Shown here: positions 34,376 to 44,877 of the stretch, piece after piece | Position numbering within the stretch: the first letter of the stretch is position 1 | How the letters are laid out: the number at the start of each line of letters is the position of its first letter | NCBI GenBank assembly: GCA_049724395.1 | Contig: JAUGWO010000001.1 | Location: 155,853 to 219,852, forward strand | Direction: 5' to 3' | Length of the DNA stretch: 64,000 nt | Source of the DNA: Spongospora subterranea f. sp. subterranea | Lineage: Eukaryota; Endomyxa: Phytomyxea; Phytomyxea; Plasmodiophorida | Program-made: the position numbers and the translations under genes | Notes under the pieces: generated by a model | What the model was told of the DNA's origin: nothing | Database searches by the model: none | What the model saw: only the letters and a program-made list of their open reading frames with translations

Positions 34376-35440
34376 ATGGATCACTGTCCAGAGATTGACC
34401 AGGTCCAGGATGTGCTCAGCAACCTCGTCGGCTATGTGGAGATGAGGCACCAGCAGACCCAGGAGCGGTCGAGGATTGCGGAATCCCTGGAACTGGAGGG
34501 GCTGTCGAAGTCAGGCAGGAAGAAGGCGGTTAAACGCAAGCTGCGGCAGTTGCAGCATCAGGAACGTCGCAAAGAAGAAAGGGCCAGAGTTCAGAAGCGC
34601 TCCCGGGAGAAGAATGCTGAAATCTGGCAGAAGCGTAGACAATTGATTGAATCAGGCGAATGTAAGAATCCCTGACAGTGTGTCTGTCAATATGGCGTGC
34701 TAATCTGCGAAATTTCAGTGACCGAGGAACAAGTTATCGCCGATGCTGTTCTTCAGGATTCTGGGCGAGTTGCCAAAGTCATTCGATTGCAACGTGATCA
34801 GAAGATGGAAGAGGCATTCCATAGCAATTCGACGCAAAGAATCATAATCGATTGTGAGTTTGACGATGTGATGACTGAAAAAGAGGTAATCGCATTCAGA
34901 CACCAACTTCGTATTGCATGTGAGTTTTGATATTGTCGCCACTTGACCTGTGTCTAACAGTGTCTTAGATGGGTCTAATAAACGGGCTGAAAAACCAGCC
35001 CGATTATATTACGCTGGGATGTCGGCATCAACGTCAAAAGCACTTGGGGAAGAGTCGTTGAGTTGGCTTGTCCATCGATCAGAACGAAGTTATTTGGATC
35101 AATTCGAACCGTCCGAGTTAGTATACCTGACTGCCGATGCGGAGGAGATGGTTGACGATCTCGATCCATTGAAAGCCTACATCATCGGCGGCATCGTCGA
35201 TCACAATCGCCTGAAACGAATCTGTTACGACAAGGCGCGCGTGCTCAAAATATTTGCATGAGAAGTCTCCCTATCCAAGCATACCTAGAAGGCGGATCAA
35301 GACGGGTGCTCACTGTTAACCAAGTCTCTGATATTCTTATTCAGTATTCATCGTGCCGAGACTGGAAAGTCGCGTTCGAGAGAATCATTCCGCCACGTAA
35401 AGGTTTCAAGACAAAACAATCGGATACAATAAAGACTTAA
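34376..35440 (+). CDS. TRM10: tRNA (guanine-9 N1)-methyltransferase, TRM10/TRMT10 family
   Basis: Four exons. The N-terminal exon (34376-34657) is a Lys/Arg-rich helix with SKSGRKKAVKRKLRQLQHQE and ARVQKRSREKN, as in Trm10 N termini that bind tRNA. The SPOUT methyltransferase domain follows. It begins RIIIDCEFDDVMTEKEV, then VYLTADAEEMVDDLDPLKAY, IIGGIVDHNRLKRICYDKA and SRRVLTVNQVSDILI, and ends DWKVAFERIIPPRKGF. The Asp in the VDHN motif, needed for catalysis in Trm10, is present. The enzyme uses S-adenosylmethionine to make m1G9 (or m1A9) in tRNA. The start at 34376 is the first in-frame ATG; a further 5' exon is possible. The stop is 23 bases from that of the convergent minus-strand gene. 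Confidence 0.93.
35428..35433 (+). promoter_or_regulatory. AATAAA hexamer overlapping the last codons of TRM10
   Basis: The canonical poly(A) signal AATAAA lies seven bases before the end of the stop codon of TRM10. If used, cleavage would fall 10-30 bases on, inside the 3' end of the convergent CASC3-like gene. It may be a chance match. Confidence 0.4.
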
Positions 35441-35463
35441 TACATAATTGTTATATATTTCCA

Positions 35464-36549
35464 TTATTGTTCAGCGGAGGCAGAATCTGGTAGCGGCTCA
35501 GCTCCTGGCGTGTTGTAGCTGTCGAAAAACACCGGCTGTGTAAATTGCTGGCTAACGAATTCGTCTTGGTAAAACTCATAGATTGGGTCTACGGCTATCG
35601 CCGGTTGACCGTTATAAACCAAGTACGGATTAACACTTCCACCACCAGCGTCTGGGACGAAAGGAACAAATACGGGAATTGGTGGCACAACAGTGAATTC
35701 CTGTGCCTCTGGGTTCATTTTGGACGACGCCTTGCTGGCGGCGGCAGCTTCGTCAGAATCACCAGGATTTGATGGCTTCTCCATTTTCGTCCTGTCTTCA
35801 GCTGAAAAGGGACCGTCCTTTGACCCGTCCCTGGTGTCCGATTCGCCAACTCCAGGAGCATTCGCTACATGTGGCGCTCTGACAGCATCTGATGTCGTCG
35901 CATTACCTTCATCAGCGACAGATGCCGAAATATTTTCTTTGCGATCGTCAGCAGATGAAGAATCACTTGCCGAGACAGTCAATTTCCCTAACTCTACGGC
36001 GACAGCAGACACATCGCTGGTTTTTGCTTCGCCAGCGTCACTTTCAGCTTGAGGTTCATTGATTGGGACAGCGGTGGTCGCAGGATAATTGGGACGCTCG
36101 TGATGGGGTCTTCCCTCTGGAGTACTTTGGGATCTTGCACGATATGTGCCAGATGATCTCTGGTTCCAGCCAGAACGATATTGACCCCGATTACCTCCTC
36201 GAGGAACGCTGAAGTTAAGAGGTCGACTAATCAGTTCTTCAAACATATCGTTCATCCATCGATCCGGAATGTCAGCCCGCGTCTTCCTCAGTGGTTTGGG
36301 CTCAGGGTTGTCAGAGCCTCGGCTATGGTCATCGTGCATATAAAACCGGTATTGGCTCCCCGATGGAACTGAAGCTCGACCCTGGTTGGCTTCAAATTCC
36401 CGCTGTGAGTCAACATTGGGATCAGCAGCAGCAGGAGGAGCATCAGGCACGATCGCCGGTCCGTTATCCTCGGACTCGGAATAGTCGTGGGTTTCCTCAT
36501 CTTCATCACTGGAGGTGAGGCGTCTTCGCCTGTCTTGATCGTGCGACAT
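35464..36549 (-). CDS. CASC3: CASC3/Barentsz-like exon junction complex protein
   Basis: A single long exon on the minus strand. From the start MSHDQDRRRRLTSSDEDEE (36549) the N terminus is acidic and Ser-rich. The Btz (SELOR) core follows: GSQYRFYMHDDHSRG, then DIPDRWMNDMFEELISRP, matching the F-Y-x-H-D-D and R-W-x-x-D-x-F pattern by which CASC3 clamps eIF4A3. The rest is low complexity: RG-type (GGNRGQYRSGWNQR), acidic/Ser, and a Pro-rich C terminus. The frame is open upstream to 36591, adding 14 residues rich in Thr and His; the internal ATG looks more natural. CASC3 joins the exon junction complex on spliced mRNA and acts in mRNA localisation and decay. The conserved core is short, so the call is moderate. 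Confidence 0.6.
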   Translation of the reverse strand: MSHDQDRRRRLTSSDEDEETHDYSESEDNGPAIVPDAPPAAADPNVDSQREFEANQGRASVPSGSQYRFYMHDDHSRGSDNPEPKPLRKTRADIPDRWMNDMFEELISRPLNFSVPRGGNRGQYRSGWNQRSSGTYRARSQSTPEGRPHHERPNYPATTAVPINEPQAESDAGEAKTSDVSAVAVELGKLTVSASDSSSADDRKENISASVADEGNATTSDAVRAPHVANAPGVGESDTRDGSKDGPFSAEDRTKMEKPSNPGDSDEAAAASKASSKMNPEAQEFTVVPPIPVFVPFVPDAGGGSVNPYLVYNGQPAIAVDPIYEFYQDEFVSQQFTQPVFFDSYNTPGAEPLPDSASAEQ

Positions 36550-37983
36550 GATTATGGCGATAGTGGTGGTGTGCGTGTGTAGCGTCCCCACAAGTTAAGT
36601 GATGGAACGGCCGTTCGTGGTGTCTCTGGGCGGCCCCTCTACCGCGCGCGGTCCGGTTGAATCGCGCGAGATGTTTGGACAGTCGCACAATAGAGTACAC
36701 TGATGACTGTGACACAGTCTAGTAATGCAAAGATGTACAGTATATTGCACTGAGCGGTGGGTGTGTCCGCTCTGGTTTTGACTTTGGAACTGTGCGCAAT
36801 TAAAAATGTCCGCACTGACCACCGTATTGACTATTGAGTACAGTATTGACCCGCCCTCAATCATGTCGATATCCTTCTGAACAAGATCCTGTTGCAACTA
36901 ACTTGAGGACAGTTGGGTTCAGGTGCCCAATACTCCAGTCCTCCATTTTTAATTCGCCTTCGGTCCGTCGCCCGAGCAACATAGACCGGACAATTCGCTC
37001 ATTTTTGGCTAAGCGGCTTCGGCCGAATCATCGGGAGCTTGAACGCCAGAGCAGTCAACAGAAATTTAGAGGTCCAGGGTGAAAGGTGAAGGTCATGTGC
37101 CGCGGGCTTTTCTACCGCGTCTTAGGCGTCGATGAGACACCGTCCGGTATCTCGACCATGTGTCAGCCTCGAGGCTATCACTGTCACTGGTTAAACACAC
37201 GTTGAAACGCAAACGTACCAACATGTACAGCACATGTCCCGTCCCAACCGTTGTTTACGCTACATACGGACATCGTCGGGTGAAGTGAGAATATAGGAAG
37301 TTGACCATTCTCTGGTCGGCGACGCCACCGTGTTTGTTAATCCGGGCGTTAAGTGTTGCCGAAGCTGCAGGAACAAAACTGGTGCAGCCGGTTAATTTTT
37401 TCTCTATCAGCGATTATTTTGGGAACATGTTCCAGGCACTTTACGGAAAACATGGTGGGGAGACTTTCTAATGAAATCGACGACTGACGCTCAGCGGTTT
37501 TACAAACCAGGTGCCAATGGGTGCCATTTTGAGGACCTCTCCAGGCGTTTTATTCAAAATCAACGACGATTCAATTTTGCCCATTTTATGATATCGGTTA
37601 GGTATAGCGAAGGGTGAAGGGTACAGTTGAAATGAGATGGTTGAGATGGCGAGACCTCACCACCGGACTCTGTCTGTAGGTATAGGGACATCATTGGAAG
37701 CCGCCTCTCCAGTCTCCAGCTCTCCATAGTTGCTTCCCGACATTTGTTGATCCATTCGACGAAAGTATCCGAAATCGGACGCTTGTGTCAATTTCCGAAA
37801 ATAAAAAAATTTCGCCAATCAAAACTACCTAGTAGTAAGTCGTAAGGCCATTGCGCCACAGGTCGTAGGGAAATTTTGTCGATCCTATTCCCGAACGTTT
37901 CTCGGCAAACTCATACTTCTCTCAAAACCATTTTTTTCTCTCAAAATCATTTTTTACAGCTTTGGAACAAACAGTTGTTTATA
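36550..37983. other. Intergenic, start of the repeat-rich island
   Basis: More than 1.4 kb in which I find no supported coding exon or RNA gene. The proximal part should hold the promoter of the CASC3-like gene. Toward 37.9 kb the sequence becomes T-rich ahead of the transposon-related frame. Confidence 0.4.
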
Positions 37984-38253
37984 TTACTGTCGCAACGTTT
38001 TTATCAACTCGAGCATCAACTGTTTGTCCTCCCTTGCCTGGGAAATTCGTCGTTTCTCTCTTTCGTTCTCATCGCGGATGCGGCGTTCTTCTCTCATTTG
38101 TGCCTCGCGCCGCGCAAACTTCGATTGCTTCACAATCTCGGCAAGTAGCGATAAAATTTGCCTGTTTTTGTCATCATCAGCGTCGTCATCACTGTTGCTA
38201 TTTGACCTTCGGATTGTTTTGGGGGGTGATCTCTGAATTTCTGGGACGTCTAT
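37984..38253 (-). pseudogene. Fragment of a transposon-linked coiled-coil protein
   Basis: An open minus-strand frame without an ATG reads RSPPKTIRRSNSNSDDDADD, then an acidic-to-basic coiled coil with SKFARREAQMREERRIRDEN and SQAREDKQLMLELIKTLRQ before a stop. This Asp/Ser linker plus Arg/Glu helix is typical of the C-terminal tail of the Myb/SANT-like second protein of PIF/Harbinger elements and related plant and fungal ORFs. The 5' part is not visible, so I read it as a remnant. Confidence 0.45.
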
Positions 38254-38519
38254 TCATGCTGGCGTCCATGAGTGTTGCTGCAGCATCAGCGATATCAAGC
38301 GTCGTCAACGTTGCCTTCGACACCGAACGTTGCAAAAGGGAGGTATTGTCGACATGGTAGAATCGATTCGAGGAAGATTTTCGTTCAAGACGGAGCGAGA
38401 TTTATCGATTGGTGGTTTTTGTGGCTGTTGTAATTCAGCTACATACGCTGGATATCCAGCGTCGACGACAAAGCGTCGCCACAAAAACCACTTCCTCCAT
38501 TAGACTTGGGACACAAACT

Positions 38520-38682
38520 GCAGATTTGGGTAAAAGATATTTGTTCCAAGCCGTGCAAGTGGAAGAGGCCTACGTAATATGGAAGCAAATTCGAAATATC
38601 TGAAATTTCGATTCCGAAACGTTTTATGACTCAGCATCTTTGCAATCCCGAAGATTCGGTTCTTTAAATAAGGAAACTGGGC
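38520..38682 (+). repeat. Left copy of the 163-base inverted repeat
   Basis: Inverted partner of 41392-41554. The short frame ends VEEAYVIWKQIRNI here and VEEAYVIWKQIRHIWNFDSE in the other copy, so the repeat may derive from a coding piece. Confidence 0.85.
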
Positions 38683-38904
38683 AAAAGATTCGGAAAATGG
38701 GGGGGGGGGGGTTTGTCAAAGTTCAGGAAGGGTTTTACGTCGTTTCACGGAATCCGCAGCTGATTCTGAGTTCAAGAGGTTTCGCGTTGCTGGCAATCTG
38801 GAACACCAGCACACCAGCAATGCTGAAATAACATACATGGATTGGGGCTGAGTGTCAAGGAGAACTTTGATCTCATCACTACTGGCAAAACATCAGGCCC
38901 CACG

Positions 38905-39267
38905 TTATGGTGAAAAGGTCAGAAAAAAGCAGTGCATATGCAACTCCAATTCGAAGTTTGCGTTGTTCATTGCCATAAAAGAATCCAGGGCGACGGCGAC
39001 CTGGATCCAAACAGGTGCCTGTTCGTTCCGCGATTGATTATGAATATAGGGTCGTCTGAAGCGAACACCAAAACCAAAATACGGGTAGGATGCGGTGACC
39101 TTTGATGATATCAATAATTGCCTGGAATGTCCCCCTGGAGCATCGTAGGTCTTGGACAAATTCTTGATCGTCCAGAAACGGCAAAATATCCCAAAATAGT
39201 TGCCTTTCAAGATCAAACGTCGAGGGTTTAGGTTTCGATACCAAAGTATCCCAAACTTAAGCGACAT
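38905..39267 (-). pseudogene. PIF/Harbinger-like transposase fragment
   Basis: Two overlapping minus-strand frames share transposase features. One reads FDLERQLFWDILPFLDDQEF then FVQDLRCSRGTFQAIIDIIK; the other reads RNEQAPVWIQVAVALDSFM. This resembles the N-terminal half of HARBI1/PIF transposases, where a fold ending in R-x3-F-x2-l-x2-l precedes R-x5-P-V-x2-Q-VAVAL. The change of frame between the halves and absence of the DDE catalytic part show it is broken. Confidence in family is moderate because only about 100 residues are visible. Confidence 0.5.
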
Positions 39268-39955
39268 TAGTGCATCAATTTGTTGTTTCAGCTGGCTTGC
39301 CAGCGCAGCTCGTGCATGTTCACCTTCCCCTTCTCGAACTCCACCTCGGAGGATACGAGGATTCTACAACCCATGGCTATCTACGACTTTCCCCGTTGCA
39401 GTGCCGGTGAGAAGGTGAGGTGGAAAGACACCACAACACCCGTAGAAGCACGCGTTCACCATGTTGGCTACCGTACTCTTGCCAATGCCACCTGAACCTT
39501 CTCTAGCTTAAGTACTGAATGGAATTTCTCCCAGCAAGAATTGCGCTGACGGTGATGCGCCGTCGCCTTCGGGACTGATATCTCAAATTCAGGAGGAATT
39601 TTCCATCTGGAGTTCGACGACGATTACATGAACAATAGACCATATGATGATGGCTCCATAACTGGGTCTAGCACTGCGTTGCTCAATATCCATATGAAGG
39701 TCAAGAAGTCCGGTCTGTTGTCGAAAGGGCTCTCAAAACATACCCGTTTATGGAGACATGTCGATACTCCATCGCACCCACGAACGTTCCAATGGTTTAC
39801 CAGTTCCAGCCACTTCGGTGTCTGGTTGATATCCCACCCGATGCAACGTCGTGCGAGGGTGCGTCGGGATTCGCAACACACCCCATTGGATATCCGCTGA
39901 TTCCGACTCAGATAAATGTCTCCACAAACGGGTCAGCTGTAACCCCTGCCGCTTG

Positions 39956-40258
39956 GATCTAAAGGCTTGGAACGATGCTTCAGGATCAGGGCCAGGCGCT
40001 AGTGGGACAGGAGCAGCCGGCAGCGCAAGTGCTGCATGAACCGCGTCCCTATCAGTGATTTGGACTATCAGTCCAGGATCATCTTGTGTTAAATCTTTCA
40101 CAATGATGTTGCATAGGGCGATGGTCTCAAGATGATCCTGGACTGATAGTCCAAATCACTGATAGGGACGCGGTTCATGCAGCACTTGCGCTGCCGGCTG
40201 CTCCTGTCCCACTAGCGCCTGGCCCTGATCCTGAAGCATCGTTCCAAGCCTTTAGATC
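39956..40258. repeat. Perfect 131-base inverted repeat with 41-base spacer
   Basis: Left arm 39956-40086 and right arm 40128-40258 are exact reverse complements over 131 bases. Each arm encodes the same peptide outward, including DDPGLIVQITDRDAVHAALA and LPAAPVPLAPGPDPEASFQA: on the minus strand from the left arm, on the plus strand from the right. Beyond the arms the two frames diverge. A smaller inverted pair lies nearby (CCCGTTTATGGAGACAT near 39743 and ATGTCTCCACAAACGGG near 39916). The encoded protein is not one I recognise. Confidence 0.9.
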
Positions 40259-41391
40259 TTGGGTGATAGCGCAAGCAAATCAAGCGGCAGGGGTTACCCC
40301 CGCCAATCAAGTCGGTGGAGTACAGTCGACGGCATGGCATCATTTATCCGATGACAATCTCACGCGATCACTTACCATTACCTGGCGCGGCCATAGCGCC
40401 AGTTGCGCTGGTCCTTCGGAAGACCGGGACCGGAATTGGCAGAGCGCACATGTTTGTGGCACCACAAGTGTTTGGGTCACTGTAGGAACACTGTAGGAAC
40501 ACTTAAATGTATCTGTGAGTGACTGCGCACAGTGTTGGATCAATTTTGGATCATTGGATCAATTTGGATCTCCGCCAGCCACCCGTACCCTCTACAAGTA
40601 TGTGGTGGACACTGTCCTTCACAACGACATCCAAATTCAGTATTGGCCTCGCACTTTCGATGAACGCGCATTGTGTTATATTTGCGGGAGGCGTCGAATT
40701 TGAAATAAAGACGAATTTAAACCATTCTTTGGTCACGCTGAGTATGATTAAATATAGTGACGAGCCTTTGTCGTTTCAATTGTTAGAATGTCAGTTTGGA
40801 TCAGTATTCGCGTATTTGAAGTGTCCGACGGCATCGACACTCTCAAATTGTTCGTTGTTTTAGGCCCGGCAATTTTGCGAGTTTTTGAGTTATCAACATG
40901 GCCAGGACAGCGATAGAATGCCTTTACGGTCAGTGTGTTAAATCTAAATCGGCGGCAGGATTTAATGAAGGCCCTTTTCGCAATATACCGAAAATCGTCG
41001 TTTCGGACATTTTTCATCATTTTTCAGCGGATTCATAATCCTGGATTGGGCGCAAATTTGAATTTCTGTGTATGTTTGAATACACGCCATCATTAACTTA
41101 CTCACAGATGGAATATGCCAAGTCTTATGGCCATCTGAAAACTCAAAGTGCCCGAACCGCATTCATCATGATGGAAGCATTCAATTTCGACATATATATT
41201 CCAGATTGTGATACAAACCTCAAGCTACTTTTTCCAGATTGCAACAGATTTTGCAAATTTCTTCTTCTGATTTGTTTATTGTTAAATTTGATGACGACCA
41301 TGTGTTGTTACAGACATTAACCATCAATATCTACTACGATTAGCGAATAAAAGGGGATTTGGGACTCGAAACATGCCGTGTTCAAGGTGGA

Positions 41392-41554
41392 GCCCAGTTT
41401 CCTTATTTGAAAAACCGAATTTTTGGGATTGCAAAGATGCTGCGTCATAAAACGTTTCGGAATCGAAATTCCAGATATGACGAATTTGCTTCCATATTAC
41501 GTAGGCCTCTTCCACTTGCACGGCTCGAAACAAATTTCATTTACCCAAATCTGC
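41392..41554 (-). repeat. Right copy of the 163-base inverted repeat
   Basis: Inverted partner of 38520-38682. The core is CGTAGGCCTCTTCCACTTGC. The outer flanks differ between copies, which sets the ends. Confidence 0.85.
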
Positions 41555-41734
41555 ACTTTGCCTGAAGCTCGGGGTCATCGGGGGACATTGATAAGGAGGA
41601 GAATCCTGGAGGTAAACCAGACCAGGGAGAAAAAAGTTAAAGTCGATGGAGTCTCGGCAGATTTCGCTGGAAAGGAGTTGGCAGGTGGCTTTTTGGATGG
41701 TTGTTTCTCTCACTAATATACTGCTGCTTTTTAT

Positions 41735-42284
41735 TCAGTCATTGACTCTATCAAAAACGCTGTCATGCTGGCTCTCGATTTGGTTCGGACGGACGATTCG
41801 ACTTGAAAGGCTCTTCGAACAGCTCATCAGCGGCTTTGTCACGGAATCAATAAGTAATTTGTTCGCTTGGTTTAGCCGGATGGTAGGTAACCGACCGGGC
41901 AGCAAGTCAGGTTGTAGCCGAACTGCCTCTTGAACTAATGTACTGATGTTAACCGGACGATCGAGCGCGCCCGCTCTGACTGGAAAATTCCAGTAAGTTT
42001 TCGTATAGTTCCGGGTGTTGTTGTTGTCCTGACGACGGACAGAGGACAAACCGGCTGTTCTGAATTGGGCCATCTCCGATTTTAGCGAAAAGTTTCTTCC
42101 AGCTCCTGATTTGATATGGAGCAACACCAGCAAGCATTTCCTCAAACGACCCATGCGACTCACCGTTGGAATGTCTCTGAACGAGACCATCGATTAGCCA
42201 ACAAACCATAAGCGTACTCCCCGCTCCGCAACTTCCATTGCTCGGCCGAGTTGTTTTCTCGAAAGTTTCCTCTTTTGGTTCCAA
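41735..42284 (-). other. Possible coding exon(s), unrecognised
   Basis: A minus-strand frame from 42284 reads MEPKEETFEKTTRPSNGSCG, then EMLAGVAPYQIRSWKKLFAK and HPELYENLLEFSSQ. An overlapping frame is open to 41735. The composition looks protein-like, but I see no domain, no clear splice sites and no neighbours to lean on. It may be a fragment of a repeat-borne gene. Confidence 0.25.
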
Positions 42285-42822
42285 ATTTGTTGGGCGGGGG
42301 TTTTCAAGTGAAGTTTATTACTTCCCTACGCACGATTCAACCAGAAGCCAAGATACAAATGCAAGTGAAAAACCAAGGTCATCCTTGCTGAAATGTGCCC
42401 CTTCGGCCTTCAGCCCTTCACCCAAAACAACGTGCGAGGACTGTACATTTTGGGGCACATCCGACCGTCGACTATTTATTCTCAAATTGACCATGTAAAC
42501 TCATCCAACTTTTCACCCACAATTCCAAGTTGGACCGTAAACTATTCGTCCCACTTTCCAAGTTCATGCCGCCACCTCGTGCGGAAGCCCGTTTATGGAT
42601 TCAAGGTCATCTTCGTGCGACGACGACTTCTATCTGGACGATGCGTGCCAAGAGTGTTCGATCTTCTAATAGTACGTGCTGCGTTGGCCGCATCGACCAG
42701 TAGTTATCACTGCTTGGAAGATGGTAATGCTGACTATTCGGTCAACCCTGACCGTCCGAAGATCGACCGGTTGGGCAATTTTGTTAGAAGCCCACTCAAG
42801 TGTGTTGAAACAGTTTCGACAG

Positions 42823-44065
42823 TTATACGTCGCGAAATAACGACTGCTGTGCCATTTCTAATTTTCGCTTCTGTACAGCTTCAAAGCTTTTCGAGAATCG
42901 AGTCCCAACTGCAAGCATAGATTCCATCGTGTCAGCCAGTAGATTGCACAGCAGAATATGCATCAGCTTTTGTAGGAGTTGGACGAGTGGTACTGGAGCG
43001 AGAACTCTTGGGGAAATCTGGGTAGGGGGTGGCAATTCCCAAGAGAATTCCTTCACGAAGGTTGAGAACATTTCGCGATAGCATAACTGTTGGACTGTTT
43101 CAATTTTTCGACCAAGTTGTCATCTTGTAGGACTGCTTGGTCATTCTTTCCATCGTTGACGTCCCAAGTTCAATGTCGCTTAGGGTGGCTTCAAGCTGTT
43201 TTTTCATTGAATCTTCTTTGAGGATTCGAAAGCCTGATGTGTCCTTGAACACAGACTTCCATACCTGTTTCGGTAATCGCTGAACAACCTTCTTGCGATC
43301 TTTAGAATATTTGCGAAATGAGTACGATAAGATTCTGTCATGTCTGACACCATGTTATTAGTTATCACCTGCCGGCCAGTGCTGGCATCGGGGGCCTGAT
43401 CGATTGGAGGGAAAGTGGCATGAACTGATGAAAATCTATTATCGTCCAACTTCGATCGAAAAGTTTTGATACTCAAACACCGACACGAAGTTTTTCTTCC
43501 CGGTTCGCTCGTCAGGAGTGTATTCACACCTCAGTCGTGTTGTTATGGCGTCTCCAATTGATCAGGCCCCGATTGCCAGCCCTAACTAATAACATGGTAT
43601 CAGAACAAAATCGTATCGTACTCACTTCGCTGAGTATTCTAAAGGTCGCATGAAGGTTGTTCAGCGATTACCGAAACAGGTATAGGAGTCTGTCTTCAAA
43701 GACGTATCAGGCTTAATTCATTTGATAAAATTCATAGCAGCTTTTTATGCAGTTCCGAGTTAGCGATAGATTCTTTCTATCGTCTTTCCCCTGACGAACC
43801 AATCAAGAATTCATCATTTAAACGCAACCAGGTAAATGGGTTCTCTTAGTTTTGTTCCGTATCGTTTGCCCAAGCGCTATCTAACACAATTCGCCATCGT
43901 CTGCTCGCAATGTCCATCACTGAGAGTCTTTTGATACCTAAACAATTCTTGAAATCGAGAGTTTGGAACATTCTGCACGTTAGTCCAATTGAACATAAGA
44001 TCGGATCGCTCGAGAACAACTCTCATCACTTCTGTCTCACAATGACCAATAATATCGTGTGACAA
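42823..44065 (-). other. Scattered minus-strand open frames, unrecognised
   Basis: Several short frames look protein-like, such as VFKDTSGFRILKEDSMKKQL, LEATLSDIELGTSTMERMTK and AVGTRFSKSFEAVQKRKLEM. They may be exons or decayed exons of one gene, but I cannot join them or name a family. The stretch 43231-43714 is occupied by an inverted duplication that copies part of this sequence. Confidence 0.25.
43231..43714. repeat. Inverted duplication, arms ~165-180 bases
   Basis: The left arm 43231-43410 and right arm 43551-43714 are inverted copies around a 140-base spacer. Shared blocks include ACCTGTTTCGGTAATCGCTG, GAACAACCTTC, GAGTACGAT and CCATGTTATTAGTTA. Identity is roughly 80-85 percent with small gaps, so it is older than the palindrome at 40 kb. 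Confidence 0.8.
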
Positions 44066-44877
44066 ATGGACTGCAGATACAGAAAAGGATTCAAGGAAAC
44101 TGACGTGGGGAAAGGTACCAGTTGATGGTGTGTGCTTTGTTCAAAACGACGATGGTGGTGCCAAAGAGACGTGATTGCGTCATTGTTGCAACCGGGTCAA
44201 ACCTTCAAAAAATCAAGCGACATCTTCCGTGATAATCCTGCTTTCCGATATTCGGTCCAAACCTCAAGAAGTTGGATCGACAATACACCGTTTCTGTTCT
44301 GCCATTGGTCAATTGAAGTCTTTGCACCTTTCTACGCCCCTAGTTAATTCGCTTTGCCTGTCAATTTTTCAAAACCCGGATTGACTTAACAGCACCCGAT
44401 GAAAAAATACAAACAGACGGAACCGGCAGGCGATGAAGCTGAGACGACACCATCCCTCATCAATCTGTCATAGACCGTCGCTCGCTATTTTCGACAAAAT
44501 TCAAACTACAGGACGATCGCGGTTTTAAATTCACAAGTAAAACCTAGATAATTTCCTCGTGTAAACCAGATTCAACTCACAGCCCCAATCTCGCGCCGCT
44601 GTACCCATCAGTCCAAAATATCTTCGTGTTCACCGGATATTTTCCCGAGATTTGTTTTGGGTTTGTGGTTGTTTTGCAGCGCCAACGACCCCGGTCCCCC
44701 CGTGTGTGAACATGACTGGTGCCCGTAGCCCGTCACAGGTACTGCGCGGTGGTATTTATATGTTGCGCGAGTTGACATTCAACATAGTGCGCCAGCCGCG
44801 CGGCCCTCTCACAGAAACCCAAAACCGGGGATTGGCCGGGTCGAGTTGAAAAAGGGCGCCACCGCGTTGGCACCAGG
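44066..44877. other. Intergenic, upstream of the chromodomain gene
   Basis: No supported coding feature. A T/A-rich tract (TATTTATAT near 44753) lies about 120 bases before the next start codon. It could be a TATA-like element, but nothing else supports that. Confidence 0.35.

Larger units (their letters stand above)
38520..41554. mobile_element. Fold-back/composite DNA element bounded by 163-base inverted repeats
   Basis: The left arm 38520-38682 and right arm 41392-41554 are inverted copies, each 163 bases and about 90 percent identical by eye. Both contain AAGTGGAAGAGGCCTACGTA and TTTCGATTCCGAAACGTTTT. They enclose 2.7 kb that includes a PIF/Harbinger-like transposase piece (minus strand, 38905-39267) and a perfect nested palindrome at 39956-40258. 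I cannot see matching target-site duplications. It may be a single decayed transposon with long terminal inverted repeats, or two separate copies of one repeat in opposite orientation. Confidence 0.5.
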
